A stretch of DNA of 64,000 nt from contig CM066734.1 of the NCBI GenBank assembly GCA_033961575.1, positions 86,450,501-86,514,500 of the forward strand, in the 5' to 3' direction. The number at the start of each line of letters is the position of its first letter. The first letter of the stretch is position 1. This document shows, piece after piece, positions 36,084 to 46,914 of the stretch. The notes beneath the pieces are model-generated. The model was not told where the DNA came from and did no database searches. It saw only the letters and a program-made list of their open reading frames with translations. Source of the stretch: Aselliscus stoliczkanus. Lineage: Eukaryota; Chordata; Mammalia; Chiroptera; Hipposideridae. The position numbers and the translations under genes are program-made.

Positions 36084-36479
36084 GGCCAGCCAAGTGGCAT
36101 GTTGGTTAACAGTTGGCTTGGCATGCCAGCTCTGAGCAGCAGGGTTCTGGTTCAGATCCCACATGAAGCCAGTGAGTCCTGGAACTGGGCTGCTGTGAGT
36201 CACCGGTGACTGTGTAGGCTGCAGCCTCTGCTGTAGCAGGCTGCCATGAGCTACCATGAGTGGCCGGCAGCCGGTGTGAGGAGCAGTGTCCAATGGCCAG
36301 CGAATGACTGCCTCACCCGGGAAGAGCACAATGATAATACCAACATGGGTCAGTGAAGCGACGTCCTCTACAACTAGACTGAAGAACAAAAGGACAGCAA
36401 CTTATCTGTTCCCCTTCCCCTATTCCCCAATGCTGTTCCCCTCCCCCCAATTCCCCAATAAATTGTTTTTTTAAAAAAT
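36084..36479 (+). mobile_element. Long bat SINE (Rhin/Ves type), plus orientation
   Basis: Head GGCCAGCCAAGTGGCATGTT; tail TTCCCCTATTCCCC to CCCCAATTCCCCAATAAATTG. The 10-bp duplication GGAAATTCTG lies at 36074-36083 and 36480-36489; without the insertion, the L1 reads on continuously. Its middle part differs from the SINE at 21329 although head and tail agree, suggesting a different subfamily. The frames inside (108 codons on each strand) are not genes. Confidence 0.85.
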
Positions 36480-36756
36480 GGAAATTCTGACACATATTAT
36501 TACATTGATGAACCTTGAAGACATTATACTAAGTGAAATAAGCCAGTAACAAAAGGACAAATACTGTGTGATTCCACTTACATGAAGTACTTAGAGTAGT
36601 CAAATTCATAGCGACAGAAAGTAGAATAGTGGTTTCCAGGAACTGGGGAGAGGAAGGAATGGAGAGTTATTGTTTAATGGGTACAGAGTTTGTTTGGGAA
36701 GATGAAATGGTTCTGAAAATGGATGATGATGATGGTTGAACAATAATGTGAATGTA

Positions 36757-36835
36757 TTGGGTTGTCGGAAAAGTCATGACACATTTTTTCTGTTTTTTGT
36801 CGCAAAAATGTGTCATGACTTTTCCAACAACCCAA
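36757..36835 (-). mobile_element. 79-bp mariner-type MITE, copy 2
   Basis: Inverted repeats TTGGGTTGTCGGAAAAGTCA and TGACTTTTCCAACAACCCAA, with TA at 36755-36756 and 36836-36837. Reverse-complemented, it aligns without gaps to the copy at 18107-18185, with nine differences, all transitions. The near-complete self-complementarity would fold its transcript into one long hairpin. Confidence 0.9.
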
Positions 36836-36936
36836 TACTTAATACCACTGAAATGTACATTTAAAATGGTTAAAATGGCAAATGTTATGTATATTTGAAC
36901 AATTTAAAAATTTTAAATCTTTTTAAAAATAAGCAA

Positions 36937-37440
36937 GGTGCTGGAGTAGGAATGATGAGGATGATCTGGGAAGGTTTCTCCTCTGAGGAGGTGACATTTG
37001 AGTGGAGAGAGACCAACCAGAACAATGAGGGGGACAAAGGACGACATAGGGGATTACTTTGGGATTTTGTTCTAAGTGCCACAGAATGCCTTTGGAGAAT
37101 TTTGATCAATTTAAGAACATGATCTGATTTACCAATTTAACTTAGTGGCTGCTATGTGAAGAGTGGAGGCAACCGGGAAGCCGACAGACTGATTAAGAGA
37201 CCCTGGCAGTTGTCTAGGCATGGGACTGGTGGCTCAGTTAATATTGAGATAATGGGGAGGTAATGAAAAGTGGTTGAATTGGGATGTATTTTCAAGGTAG
37301 AGTCACCATGATTCACTGATGGATTTGATGTGGGGGATGAGGGGTGATGCCTCAGTTTTTAACTGAGCAGCAGAGTAAAACGGGGTGTCATCCACTGAGA
37401 TGGAAATGACTAGGGGAAAAGCTAGTTGTGAAATGGTAAG
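36937..37440 (-). repeat. L2 fragment, minus orientation (right part)
   Basis: CTGAGGAGGTGACATTTGAGTGG, AAGAACATGATCTGATTTACC, TGGCTGCTATGTGAAGAGTGGAGG and GGATTTGATGTGGGGGATGAGG continue the reverse-complement L2 started at 35640. Confidence 0.88.
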
Positions 37441-38285
37441 TGTCATGGGGATGGAATCAAAAGATGTTTTACATAAAAAGTGAAATCATAAACCCAATAT
37501 CTAGCAGAGTGCTAGCACATAGAAGCCACTGAATGACACTGAATGGGTAAATGGAGAGAGAGAGGAAGGAAAAAAAAACTAATTTTAAATTTTATAAAAT
37601 ATGAAGAACATTTTTGCAAAATGATATGATCTTAAAGACACTGGGCTAGAATTTGGAAAAACTGGGTTCCAGTCTCAGGAAATATATCCAAACCTCAGAT
37701 CCTTCATTCAGCTTTTTCTCTGCAACTTCTCACCTTTCGTCCTCAGCAGGGAATGTACTCATACCTTTACTCATCCCAGCCAGCAAGCCCATGGCTCTTG
37801 CATCCCTGTCTGTAAACTCAGAACTCACAACCCTGGGGCAGGGAACAGCCAATCAGTAAGCTCCTCCAGTTTTCCTCTCATCAATCATGCCTTCCCCACT
37901 CCCAGTACTCCACCCTGGGCATCCCCACAGGCATGTGGAGTAGGGCCCTCAGCAGTCCAAACAAATTCCCATAAAATCAATCCCCCAGAGAGTCACTTTT
38001 TAAGAGCACAGTTTGAAGCAGGCTTGAGACAAAATGAGTTCATTCCATGGATTGGCTGGACTTGTGTTGACTGGTCCACTAATTGTTCTCACTGAGCCTT
38101 CGGTCTGGTTCCTACTGATAGCCACAGAGCGAGAGGAGAGCAATTCGTGGGAAGAACATATTTAAAAGTCACCTTCACAATTGGGTAGGCACAGTGCAAA
38201 ATGAGAAAGATCTCTGAAAATGCTGTAAGACAGCCTTGCCTCAGGTTTTCACACATTAACCACTTTTGTACCGGCTCTTCCACAG
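37441..38285 (+). other. Intron 1 immediately upstream of exon 2
   Basis: A short GAGA/A-rich tract lies at 37553-37577. Otherwise apparently single-copy sequence leading to the exon 2 acceptor. The frame entering the exon stays open back to 38201 by chance, so it does not define a start codon. Confidence 0.6.
38255..38285 (+). promoter_or_regulatory. PARM1: Intron 1 branch point and 3' splice site
   Basis: A TTAAC branch-point-like motif (A at 38259) lies 26 nt before the AG at 38284-38285. The pyrimidine tract between them is broken by GTACCGG, so the acceptor looks weaker than that of exon 3. The split codon it creates, N|GA, gives glycine if exon 1 ends in G, as the human gene leads one to expect. 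Confidence 0.7.
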
Positions 38286-39002
38286 GACTGAGGGTACACA
38301 GCATGCCTACATCAGCCCTCTTGCCTGTTTCTCTGCCGACAACGATTACCCCGACAACGGCCATCTGGACGAGCTCCCCACAAAGCCCTCCTGCCTCCGC
38401 TACCAGTAGAACACCCAGCAGCTCGGTGCTCCCAGTTACAGTGCCATCGGTGCAGACATCTCCACTCCCCAAGAATGTTTCCATAGAGCCCAGTGAACAG
38501 CCCAGAGGACAGGCGACCACCAGCCCAACCTCGACTTGGGAAGGCACAAACACAGACCCCTTATCATCAGGCAGTGGGGTCCACCTAACATCCACACCCA
38601 CGGAACACAGTTCGGGCACTCCTGAGGCAAGTGTGCCAGCTACAGGGTCACAGTCCCCTGCGGAGTCTCCTGCAGTCACCTCCCCTCAGACTTCAGCCTC
38701 ATCACCCTCATCCCTACCAACCTCACCACCAGACGTTTCTTCTACCTCCCTCAGCACCAACCACAGCTCCACTGAGACCAGCACTGAGCCCACAGGAGCC
38801 CCAACCACACAAGAGTCCCCAGCAGAGGAGCACAGCTCTGGCCACACACCCACTTCACATGCCACGACGGAGCTGGTGCCCATGGAGACAACGCCCCAAA
38901 CAACTTTGCCAGCCAAAGTGACCTGTATTCTGGTGGACATGGAAACCACCACTGCCTCCCCGCGGGTGATCATACAGGAAGTGGAGCACGCGTTAAGCTC
39001 AG
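38286..39002 (+). CDS. PARM1: PARM1 exon 2: mucin-like Ser/Thr/Pro-rich ectodomain
   Basis: The 717-nt exon starts after a CTTCCACAG acceptor and ends at a perfect AG|GTGAGT donor. It enters and leaves in phase 1 and gives 238 whole codons plus two split glycine codons. By my count 127 of 238 residues (53%) are Ser, Thr or Pro, the composition of a densely O-glycosylated mucin stalk. Two N-glycosylation sequons are seen (KNVSIE and TNHSST), and there is one cysteine (KVTCILVD). The block WEGTNTDP and the membrane-proximal [10 protein letters not shown] are landmarks I recognise from mammalian PARM1. The start [10 protein letters not shown] should follow the signal peptide encoded by exon 1. 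The open frame continues 22 codons into the intron before a stop, so the donor rather than the frame sets the exon end. A 196-codon frame on the other strand is a low-stop shadow of this composition. Confidence 0.95.
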
Positions 39003-39281
39003 GTGAGTCTCAGTTGAACACCGCTCACATCCTTAACTACATTGAGATGTTGAGAATGCGTTTCAGTTAACCAAACACCGTTGGTTAAGTTTGAATGTGG
39101 AGCATAACACCTGAGCTGAATGAAGTATACTTTACAAGAATTTCCACAAGAGTACAAACTTTATTTTTAGTCACTTAGTAATTTCCACATTAATTAATTA
39201 ATTTTCTCATTAATTGTGGCCAATTGCCAATTTCAGGACTTGTCACAGGGAGTTTAAATGAATGAGACTCTATAAGTAAAG
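39003..39281 (+). other. Start of intron 2, no recognised feature
   Basis: Follows the GTGAGT donor. AT-rich, including a TTAATTAATTAATT tract near 39191. Confidence 0.6.
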
Positions 39282-39511
39282 GGATTAAGAGCATGGCTTT
39301 TGGTCAAGCTTCCTAGGTTTCAATTCTGGCTCCTGACCGTGGGCAAGTTACTTCATCTCATTGTGCCCTTCTTCTTCCTCATCTGTAAAATGGGAATAAA
39401 ATAGATTCTATCACATATGGTTCTTGTGGAAATTAAGTGAAATGATATGGAAAGTGCTTATAACAATTCTGGCAGGGAGTAAGTGCTCAGGAGATGTCAG
39501 TTGTTATTATA
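39282..39511 (+). repeat. MIR SINE, plus orientation
   Basis: GTGGGCAAGTTACTTCATCTC, CTCATCTGTAAAATGGGAATAAAATAG, GGAAATTAAGTGAAATGATATGG and AGTAAGTGCTCAGGAGATGTCAG; almost complete. Confidence 0.92.
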
Positions 39512-41214
39512 ATTTTGCTCAGTGTTCTAACAAAGTGCTTATGGAAACCATGGAAACCAGTCCAAAAAAGTAGGGTGGAGGTGTGGAGAACTTGCCTATT
39601 CTTTATAGTCACTCATATATTTCATGGGTAGGACAATAAATTTTATAGGACATTGCATTTATTTTTATTATCCCAGCAACCCTATGAAGTTAGAATTATT
39701 TTTATCTTGATTTTGCAAGCTCAGAAATTATGATGGAGAGAGATTTAGGGTCTTTCTTGAGGTCATGTGGATCTGACATTGACATGGACACTGTAAATTT
39801 TAGGGCACTGAACAGGAAAAGGTCCTAGTGGGAGCATTTGGAATCTTGATTGAGAAATAGTGAAGTGAGAAAAGCCAGAAGGTGATGAGGGAACATGGAG
39901 CTGCTGGCCCATCCCTGGGTAGTCCCTGCCTGGGGCCTGAACTCAGAGGGGAACACCTTCTGACCCAGCCAAGCATGACCACCTGAGGTCAAAGGAATGG
40001 CTGTGACTGACTGAGAAAGTAACATCTTTTAACAACCAATTAATAAACAACCACTATGAATGGACACTCTGTTAGAGAGTAGAGGTGGCGGGTGAGAGCT
40101 AAGATTAACAAAGCATGATTCCTCATGGAAGAGCTCACAGTTTACTAGGGAATAAAGTCCCAAAGAATTGCAAATTCTTATTTCAAAGGCCCAGTGTATC
40201 CGATCTGTGAGAGTCCCAATAAGAAAGGGAGGTACAATCAAAAGGTTTGGCTGGGGTATAGGGAACCACAGGGGATCATAATAGCAGAGTGGTTATGCAT
40301 CAGGCCTAGGAGGGGGAGAAGAGTAACCGGAACCCAGAAGGAGAGAGTCTTTTAAATAGACCACCTTGAGAGGAGCAGTGGCTCTTGGTTGAGAAACACA
40401 GCTAACCCAAGCTTAACCTCCTGAGAGTAAAGGGAATCAGTACTCTAGCCGCTTCCCTCTGATATGCAGCCAAAGCCAAGGACAAGGAAATCCATTGATG
40501 TGGTCCATACAGGTCAGCCTCCTGGAGGCCTCCTGGAGAGCAAAGTGGAGAAGGGTGGAGAGTGGATATGGAGAAGCAAAAAGAAGAAACCTGGCACACC
40601 CAATTCAAATGTGGATTCCTCTGTGCTGGCCTCAATCCCTATTAGCACCCTGTTTATACCTCCAGCCAGCACTTATCACACTGCATTTAGATGTGTGCTT
40701 TCTGTCTCCATCTCTGTCCAACCCCCACATCCCCACCTTCTGCCTGATACTTTCCATGCTCCCAGCATGCAGGTAACATAGACTAGAGCAGAGTGGATGT
40801 TGACTTGACTCAGAGTCTGAAGGACTGTCCCTAACAAAAGTACCATGAAAGCACAGGCTTACAGGCAGTGACCTCAACTCTTCTGTCTTTCCTAGTTCAG
40901 GCCCTCGCCACCACCTGTGTGCACTGCTTCTTCAGTTTTCTGCCACTCTCTCGTCCCTCCAGGATATTCTGGACATGGCGGATCCACAAATTATATGTTT
41001 GGCATGCAATAATCTCCATAATCTGATAAAACCTACTACTTTCCTTCCATAAGTGCCTTACTTTCATGGGCTTGATTATCCAAAACAGTCCTGTTCCAAT
41101 ATTCTGGCTTGTGTTTTAGACCATGTGTCTTGATTTCCTCAACTGTAAGCTAGAAGGGTCAGGAGGCACAAAATTAGGGACAGAGCTGGGTCATAACCTT
41201 TCATAGTTCTAGGG
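39512..41214. other. Intron 2, mostly unrecognised
   Basis: A weak L2-like patch may lie at 40600-40730 (AGCACTTATCACACTGCATTTAGATG). Overlapping frames at 40402-40877 on both strands have no domain. Confidence 0.5.
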
Positions 41215-41448
41215 CAGGGGTTGGCAAACTTTTGAGACCGAAGAGAAAATCCTGTCTCCCACAACAATTTAAAAATTATTCAAGAGCCATAAAACAAATT
41301 AAATCACCATTATGTGAATAATATCCTTCAAAATTTTTGTAATTGCAACTATGGTAGTCTTATTTTCTTTTTCAATTTTACTTCAGAGCCACATGTACAT
41401 ACCCAAAGAGCCACATGTGGCTCGAGAGCTGCAGTTTTCCAGCTCCTG
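41215..41448 (+). mobile_element. Non-autonomous hAT element with 8-bp TSD
   Basis: Terminal inverted repeats CAGGGGTTGGCAAAC and its imperfect partner TTTTCCAGCTCCTG enclose 234 bp. TTCTAGGG is duplicated exactly at 41207-41214 and 41449-41456, the 8-bp signature of hAT transposition. It has no coding capacity. An internal CCACATGTGG palindrome lies at 41411-41420. The family name is not known to me. Confidence 0.88.
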
Positions 41449-41456
41449 TTCTAGGG

Positions 41457-42449
41457 AATACTGCCCCCAGTAGCAACTCCTGAGTACATGAACAAAGGAA
41501 TGACTGAATGACTGAAGAGATGGGCATGGCAGGTTAGAGGGAGATTACTGAGCACGGGCCAGTGTTCACTTCACAGACCAAAAAGGATTTATCTCTTATG
41601 ACCTTTTAAATTAAACAAATATTTATTGTGTATCTTCCAGGATCCTGTGCTTGATGCAAAGAAGCATACGAAGTATAAGATCTGTCCTTTGAGATTTTTT
41701 AGTTTAAGAGGAGGGAAAGGGCACAAGTCACTTTTAATACTACTCATTAGTCTCTAATCTGAGAATGAATCGAAGTGGGTGAAGGGATGTTGGGTGAAGG
41801 GATCTTGAAACAGATGTGATACAATCTGTTCATTTCAAAGCTGAAGAAATTTTGTCCCAGAAGTTTGGAGTGCCTTCCCCAAGGTCACACCACTCAGTGG
41901 TAGACCTGGGCCAAGCCCAGATCCTTAAAACCACAATCAAGTCTTCTTTCAGCATCGAGCACTATTGCACCGCTCCTTTCTCAGCCCGGCACACCACGCA
42001 GCACCTGGGACTGTGCTCACAGATTACTCTTTTGGGATGGTCTTGTTTACAGATTTTTGTGCTGCCTTCATGGTGGCAGTAATAATGCCACACTTTTGTT
42101 TAGCATCTTGTCTTATTCTCTGTAGGTTCACACAGAATATTTCTGTTCATCCAATAACTCATCCAGTCATAGTCACCAATGAATACTTCCAAAACAAGCT
42201 CAATGCTTGGAGTTAAATTTGACTAGAAGAATTAGGAAAACTCCATGATGGAGGGAGCTGAGTGGTAAGAGGGAATTTAGGCCTAAGGAGACAGTTCAGC
42301 CCCTTGGGTGCAGAGGTGGGAGACTAGTGTCATGGTAGTTAATGCTGCACACGCTTGGCTTCAGAAGCCACTCAGCAGCTGTAAGCACCGAAGCTGCCCT
42401 TGTCAAGGTAGTCAGAACTCCACATTGCCAAGTCTGAGGTTAATTCTTA
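41457..42449. other. Intron 2, mostly unrecognised
   Basis: A MIR-like minus-strand patch is possible at 41825-41935 (AGCTGAAGAAATTTTGTCCC, CCAAGGTCACACCACTCAGTGG). The rest is unclassified. Confidence 0.5.
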
Positions 42450-43090
42450 AGCCTGGCTTGACCTGACCTATCAGCAGCATTTGACAGAGACTGCTGTCAT
42501 CTTTAAAACACTGTCACCACTTGACTTCCAGGATGCATTCTGTCTTGGTTCTTCTGGCTGACCTATCTGGCTGACCGCTCCTTCTCAGTCTCTGTTGCCT
42601 TACTTCACCCCTCATTTTCCTACACTGGAGCACCCCAGGGCCAGCACTGCCCTCCTCTCTCCCTGACCTCTCAACACTTGCTCTCTCATCTTCCCTCCAC
42701 ACCCACTCCTCAGATGATCTCATCCTGTCTCATGACTTAAAATGTCATCCAATGCTGATAACCCTGAGATGTAAAATTCTATCCCTGTTTTGTTTCACTG
42801 AACTGAAGACATGCATATCCAGCTGTCAACAAACTCATGCTCCTCACGTGGGCGACTCACAGGCATCTCACACTTAATATGTATAAGATGAATTACTGAT
42901 TTTCTCAACCCTCTGTCAGCTCCTCCCTCAGCATTTCCCTGTCTTTCGTCGATTCCTCTGGCCAGAAACTTTAGACTAATAATTCTAGACTCCTTTCTTT
43001 CTCACACACTCCACATCCAGTCCATGAGAACCCCAAATTCATTTCTTCTGACTGACCTTCAGTCAAGTGTTCCTTTCACTACACCCATCC
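42450..43090 (+). repeat. L2 ORF2 3' segment, plus orientation
   Basis: CAGCAGCATTTGACAGAGACTG, ACACTGTCACCACTTGACTTCCAGGATGC, CTGACCGCTCCTTCTCAGTCTC, GGAGCACCCCAGGGCCAGC, CAGGCATCTCACACTTAATATG and CACTCCACATCCAGTCCATGAG are in L2 order. It is degraded and not coding. Confidence 0.88.
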
Positions 43091-44379
43091 CGCATGAACT
43101 TGTAGAAATGAAAAGTTGAGGGAGGACTGATGGCTGCCAGCACTACTGTGGAAATGAGTGACACGGGACATTTTCACATGCCAAGGACTGCCAGTTGGGT
43201 CAAATGGGTGGGGCTGACTGGTGGGAGGAGAAGCAGGTGGAAGGAGCACTCATCCCAAAGCAGAAGAAATGGGTTTCGTTTTTTCAGCTTTCGTTTTGCT
43301 TTAAAGGGAGAGAGAGAGAGCCCTGATGTGTTAAATGTGGGTCATCTTGTGTTATAAATCAGAGCCCTTCAAGGGTGGAAACTATGATCATGGAATGTTT
43401 CTGACTCCCTGAACTAAAATGAATGATGCTGTGCAATTCTATGTTCAGCAACTGTTTTGGGAGTTAACTGACATTACTCACCAAGTTTACTGAAAACATC
43501 ATCAATTCTTGCATATGCAAAATTTAAAATTATGGTCACTGTGCTTATTGCAAATCGGATATTCTCTTTTGTCCATAAAATCCAACTGTCCTCTGGTCTT
43601 ATGCTATCCTATATTTTGCATTACAAAGAGAAGAACATAATTGTGAAAATTGGTAAAGGCCTTTGAACTTTAAATAGTTATTCTGAATGCCAGTATTTAT
43701 TCAGTGAACTATGCTAATAAATACCTTAAATAAAGGGCACTGAGCAGGCACAGACATCAAGACATTTCTGCATCATACCTGCAGGGACTGTCAGCTCCAG
43801 ATGACATCTTCTTATCCCAGATTAACTCAGGATCAACAGATTTGAAAAAAGAATTAACTCCTAGAACAGGTGGAAGAATAACTTTTAAAATATACATAGA
43901 AGGGCCAGCTGAGTGGTGCAGTGGTTAAGCGCTGGCTTGGGAAGCCAGTGGCCCCGGTTCCGGTCTCACATATGAGGGCCAGTGACACTGCCCTCAAAAA
44001 AATAAATAAATAAATAAAATATACATAGAAAAATTTCAGGGGTAAAAATGTGTATTGTAGTAAGTTAATGATCATCATACTTAGATGTGTTAAAAATATG
44101 TGAAAAGGGAAAATGATGATTTAATTAATAAATAGGTGAGAAGACCATGTAAAAGGAGGATAAATTTTTACCAACCAGATTCTTTTGGAATGCCCAGAAT
44201 ATATCAGGAAGCAGTAACCCTAAACTGTATTATATCTATCTTAGGCTCAGTTTTACAAATACTAGATTCTGGTATGTGCTCAAGCCCAGCCTAGTACTAT
44301 AAATGGTACCACCATCTTTTCAGTTCGCTCTCCTTCACTCTCTGTACCCTTTCCATTATCAATTACTGTTGATTTTGAA
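43091..44379. other. Interval between two L2 segments, holding a short SINE
   Basis: Apart from the SINE at 43902-44015 no repeat is recognised. Its position between consecutive parts of L2 suggests that it includes inserted material. Confidence 0.45.
43902..44015 (+). mobile_element. Short tRNA-derived SINE with AAAT tail
   Basis: Head GGGCCAGCTGAGTGGTGCAG, A box TGGTGCAGTGGTTAAG, B box GGTTCCGGTC, tail (AAAT)n. The 15-bp duplication AAAATATACATAGAA lies at 43887-43901 and 44016-44030. At 114 bp, it lacks the CCCCAATAAA tail of the long copies. Confidence 0.88.
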
Positions 44380-45105
44380 TTCTTAGCAGCTCTCAGTTCA
44401 TCTCCTTCTCCTTACTTTAACCTTCATGTCAAAGCTCCCATAATCCCACGATAGCTCCTAACTGGCTACTATTTCCTCCCCTGTACCAGTTTCACCATCT
44501 TTGCCAATCACAGAGCAGCCAGAATGACAATTAAACACAAATTTGATGGGGTCACACCTAACCTCACCACGAGCAGCATCCCAGCCCCTCTGGGGTGTCC
44601 CACTGCTCTTAGGAGGAAATCCACAAGCCCACAGAGCCTGGCAGGGTGGGGCCTCTGCTCCCTTCCCTGCCTCACCTCGCCCCCTAGGACCTGCTCTCTG
44701 TATCTCCCATGCAGGCTATCTCTGGATTCCATGGACCTGCTGCTCTCCTTGACACAGGGCTTTGCCTCATTTGGATGCTCCTACCTGGAACCCACAACAC
44801 ATCCCTTCACCTGGCTAATTCCAACTCATTCCTCAGGTCTCAGCGCAAACATGGCCTGTTCGGGAGTTCTCTGCTGGGGCCCCCAGTCCAGCTCTGGTCT
44901 CCCAGTTACAAATTGTCACAATTCAGTTGCATTTCTTCTTCACAGTGTGTAATTAGACATGTACTTGTGTGGCTGTTTGTCCATTGCTGACACTGCTTTG
45001 CCAGGTACCTGAAATGGGGCCTTGTCCGTTTGGGCTCACAGTACCTAACAGTGTCTAAGTCAACATAGGTGCTCAATCCATGATTGATAAGTGAGTAAAT
45101 GAATG
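44380..45105 (+). repeat. L2 3' region, plus orientation
   Basis: TAGCTCCTAACTGGCTACTATTTCC, CACAGAGCAGCCAGAATGACAATTAAACAC, TCAGGTCTCAGCGCAAACATGGCC and AGGTGCTCAATCCATGATTG. It begins where the 42450-43090 segment leaves off in L2 order, so the two are probably one broken copy. The 142-codon frame at 44524-44952 is L2-derived. Confidence 0.85.
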
Positions 45106-45221
45106 TTTTTTAATGACTAAATATCAAGCTCCATACCATAAATTTGTGATTTTCTTAGCTTCACAAAAACCTAACCTTTGAATTGAGAATGAAGAAAAAT
45201 TAAGTACCTTCACCTGTGGTC

Positions 45222-45561
45222 CTAATCTGTTCAGGCTATTATAACAAGAATACCATCGACTTGGTAACTTAAACAACGAATTTATTTCTCACAGTTTGGG
45301 AGGCTGGGAAGTCCAAATTCAAGTTGCTGGCAGATTCTGTGTCTGCTGAGGGTTGCTTCTTGGTTCATACATAGCTGTCTTCTCACTGTGTCCTCACATG
45401 GCAGAAAGGGAGAGAGAGCTTGCTGAGATCTCTTTTATACAGGTGCTAACCCCATTCATGATGGCTCCACCCTCATGACCTAATCACCTCCTGATACTAT
45501 CACCTTGGTGGTAAGATTTCAACAGGAATTTGGGAGGGGCACAAACATTCACTCCATTATA
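45222..45561 (-). mobile_element. MLT1-type MaLR LTR, minus orientation
   Basis: CTGTTCAGGCTATTATAACAAG, CTCACAGTTTGGGAGGCTGGGAAGTCCAA, CTCACTGTGTCCTCACATGGCAG, CCACCCTCATGACCTAATCACCTCC and CACAAACATTCACTCCATTATA; same type as at 26105. Confidence 0.9.
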
Positions 45562-46690
45562 CCTGTGCACCAAAGATACCCCTTTAACACTCCGTCCTTA
45601 TAATAGGCCATCGAAAGTGTTCTCTGCTGTCACTATGGGTTTCTGCCCACCCCCATTCTCACACCTCTCTTTTGCCACCATGTGTATGCCTATCTCAGGA
45701 CTTCCGGGCTGACAAAGTTATGGATTGTTATAAACTCTCACATTGTTTCCTTTTGTACCCAATTCTTTAAACAGGTTAAACTTCAAAGCCTTCTAATGCA
45801 AAGTACACTACCATAAGAAGTGCCAACTGTCAAACTATTTTAGATAAAAATTATTCTGAATTCTTGTCTCTACTACTTTTATTTCTCTTTCATTTACTTC
45901 CACTACTTGAATCTTAATCTAGTTTTTGGTACATTTCCAAAATATCCTTTTAAAAACATGTCAAGGTAATAAAATCACATAGCTACCATTTATATTGTTA
46001 CCTAGTAGAACACAACATATTTGTAACATAAATATACAACATATTTTAGTTGTGTCAGTGTCACCTTTCATTATGTCTGGAGAGTTTATGTCTCCATGGA
46101 ACAATGTGAACATAGTTTCTTTTTTCTGCTTCAAATATTTTCACCAATTGTAACTAAAATGAGTTTGGAAATGCTTCACTGAGAAAGTGGTTGTTAGCTT
46201 ATAAGCACAGCTGATATCATTAATGAATCTATGACTTTTTGGCTCATTGGGAAAACTGACTGGATTATGCCTGTTATTCCAATACAGACTGAACCCTTAT
46301 TGTAATCTTTTGACTCAAGAGCATGTCTCTTTAGTTACAAAATAATAGCAGGAAAGTAAGAATGAATCAGCATCTACCCATCATCTTTATCAGTAAAGGC
46401 TCTAAAAATCCCACCCTAGCATTTTGAGTCAGGAGTAGTGTATTCAGAGAGCACATACTGGATACTACATTGATATTGCTTCTCAGGTCCCAGAAAAGAA
46501 AAATATTGGCCAATAAGAGACAACATTTTATTTAACAGTATCTTTCTTTTATCATCAGGCTCACAGCCTGAGGAGTAGACCACACCCTCAGAAATGAAGG
46601 TGAATTTAGGTTAAAATCATATAATTTCAGTAAGTCCATGGAAGTAGGCCATCAAAAAAACTTTGCCATATTTCTGTTTAGAGAAATTAT
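45562..46690. other. Intron 2, no recognised feature
   Basis: AT-rich and apparently single-copy. Confidence 0.5.
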
Positions 46691-46852
46691 GGGGGGCCGG
46701 CCGAATGGCTCAGTTGGTTAAGAGTTCGCTCAAAAGTACGAGCTGAGCTCTGAGCAACAGCGGTTCGATGCCCAGCCCGAGATGAGCTGCTGCTAAGCTG
46801 CCAACAGGTGGTAGGATAGCTCAGCTAAAAAAAAAAACCAAAAAAAAAAAGA
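46691..46852 (+). mobile_element. Short bat SINE, subtype with GCTCAGCTAAAAA end
   Basis: Head GGGGGGCCGGCCGAATGG, A box TGGCTCAGTTGG, B box GGTTCGATGCC, then GTAGGATAGCTCAGCT and an A-rich tail. AGAGAAATTAT flanks it (46680-46690 and 46853-46863). It is closely similar to the element at 55402-55555. Confidence 0.88.
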
Positions 46853-46914
46853 AGAGAAATTATAGGGTCATTTCAAAGCCAGGCTGTAGGAAGGCAAGAA
46901 TGTTTCTAATAGTA

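Larger units (their letters stand above)
35840..36924 (+). repeat. 5'-truncated L1 with perfect 12-bp TSD, carrying a SINE and a MITE
   Basis: AAAAATAAGCAA flanks it at 35828-35839 and 36925-36936. Inside are L1 ORF2 C-terminal landmarks (GAATTACCATATGATCTACC, TTCACAGTAGCCAAAAGGTGG, AATGGAATATTATTTAACC, GACATTATACTAAGTGAAATAAGCCAG) and the 3' UTR. The SINE (36084-36479) and MITE (36757-36835) interrupt it. It is inserted in an L2. Confidence 0.93.

Noticed and set aside
36063..36389. 108-codon frames on both strands
   Set aside because: They fall within the SINE inserted in the L1.
38201..38285. Start codon at 38201 as a PARM1 start
   Set aside because: The frame crosses a splice acceptor at 38285 and the upstream part has no signal-peptide character. 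The known gene supplies the start from an upstream exon.
38089..38679. 196-codon minus-strand frame opposite exon 2
   Set aside because: It is antisense to a Ser/Thr/Pro-rich exon, whose codons seldom give stops on the other strand. No splice or protein support.
44524..44952. 142-codon plus-strand frame
   Set aside because: Lies within an L2 3' region and is interrupted repeat sequence.
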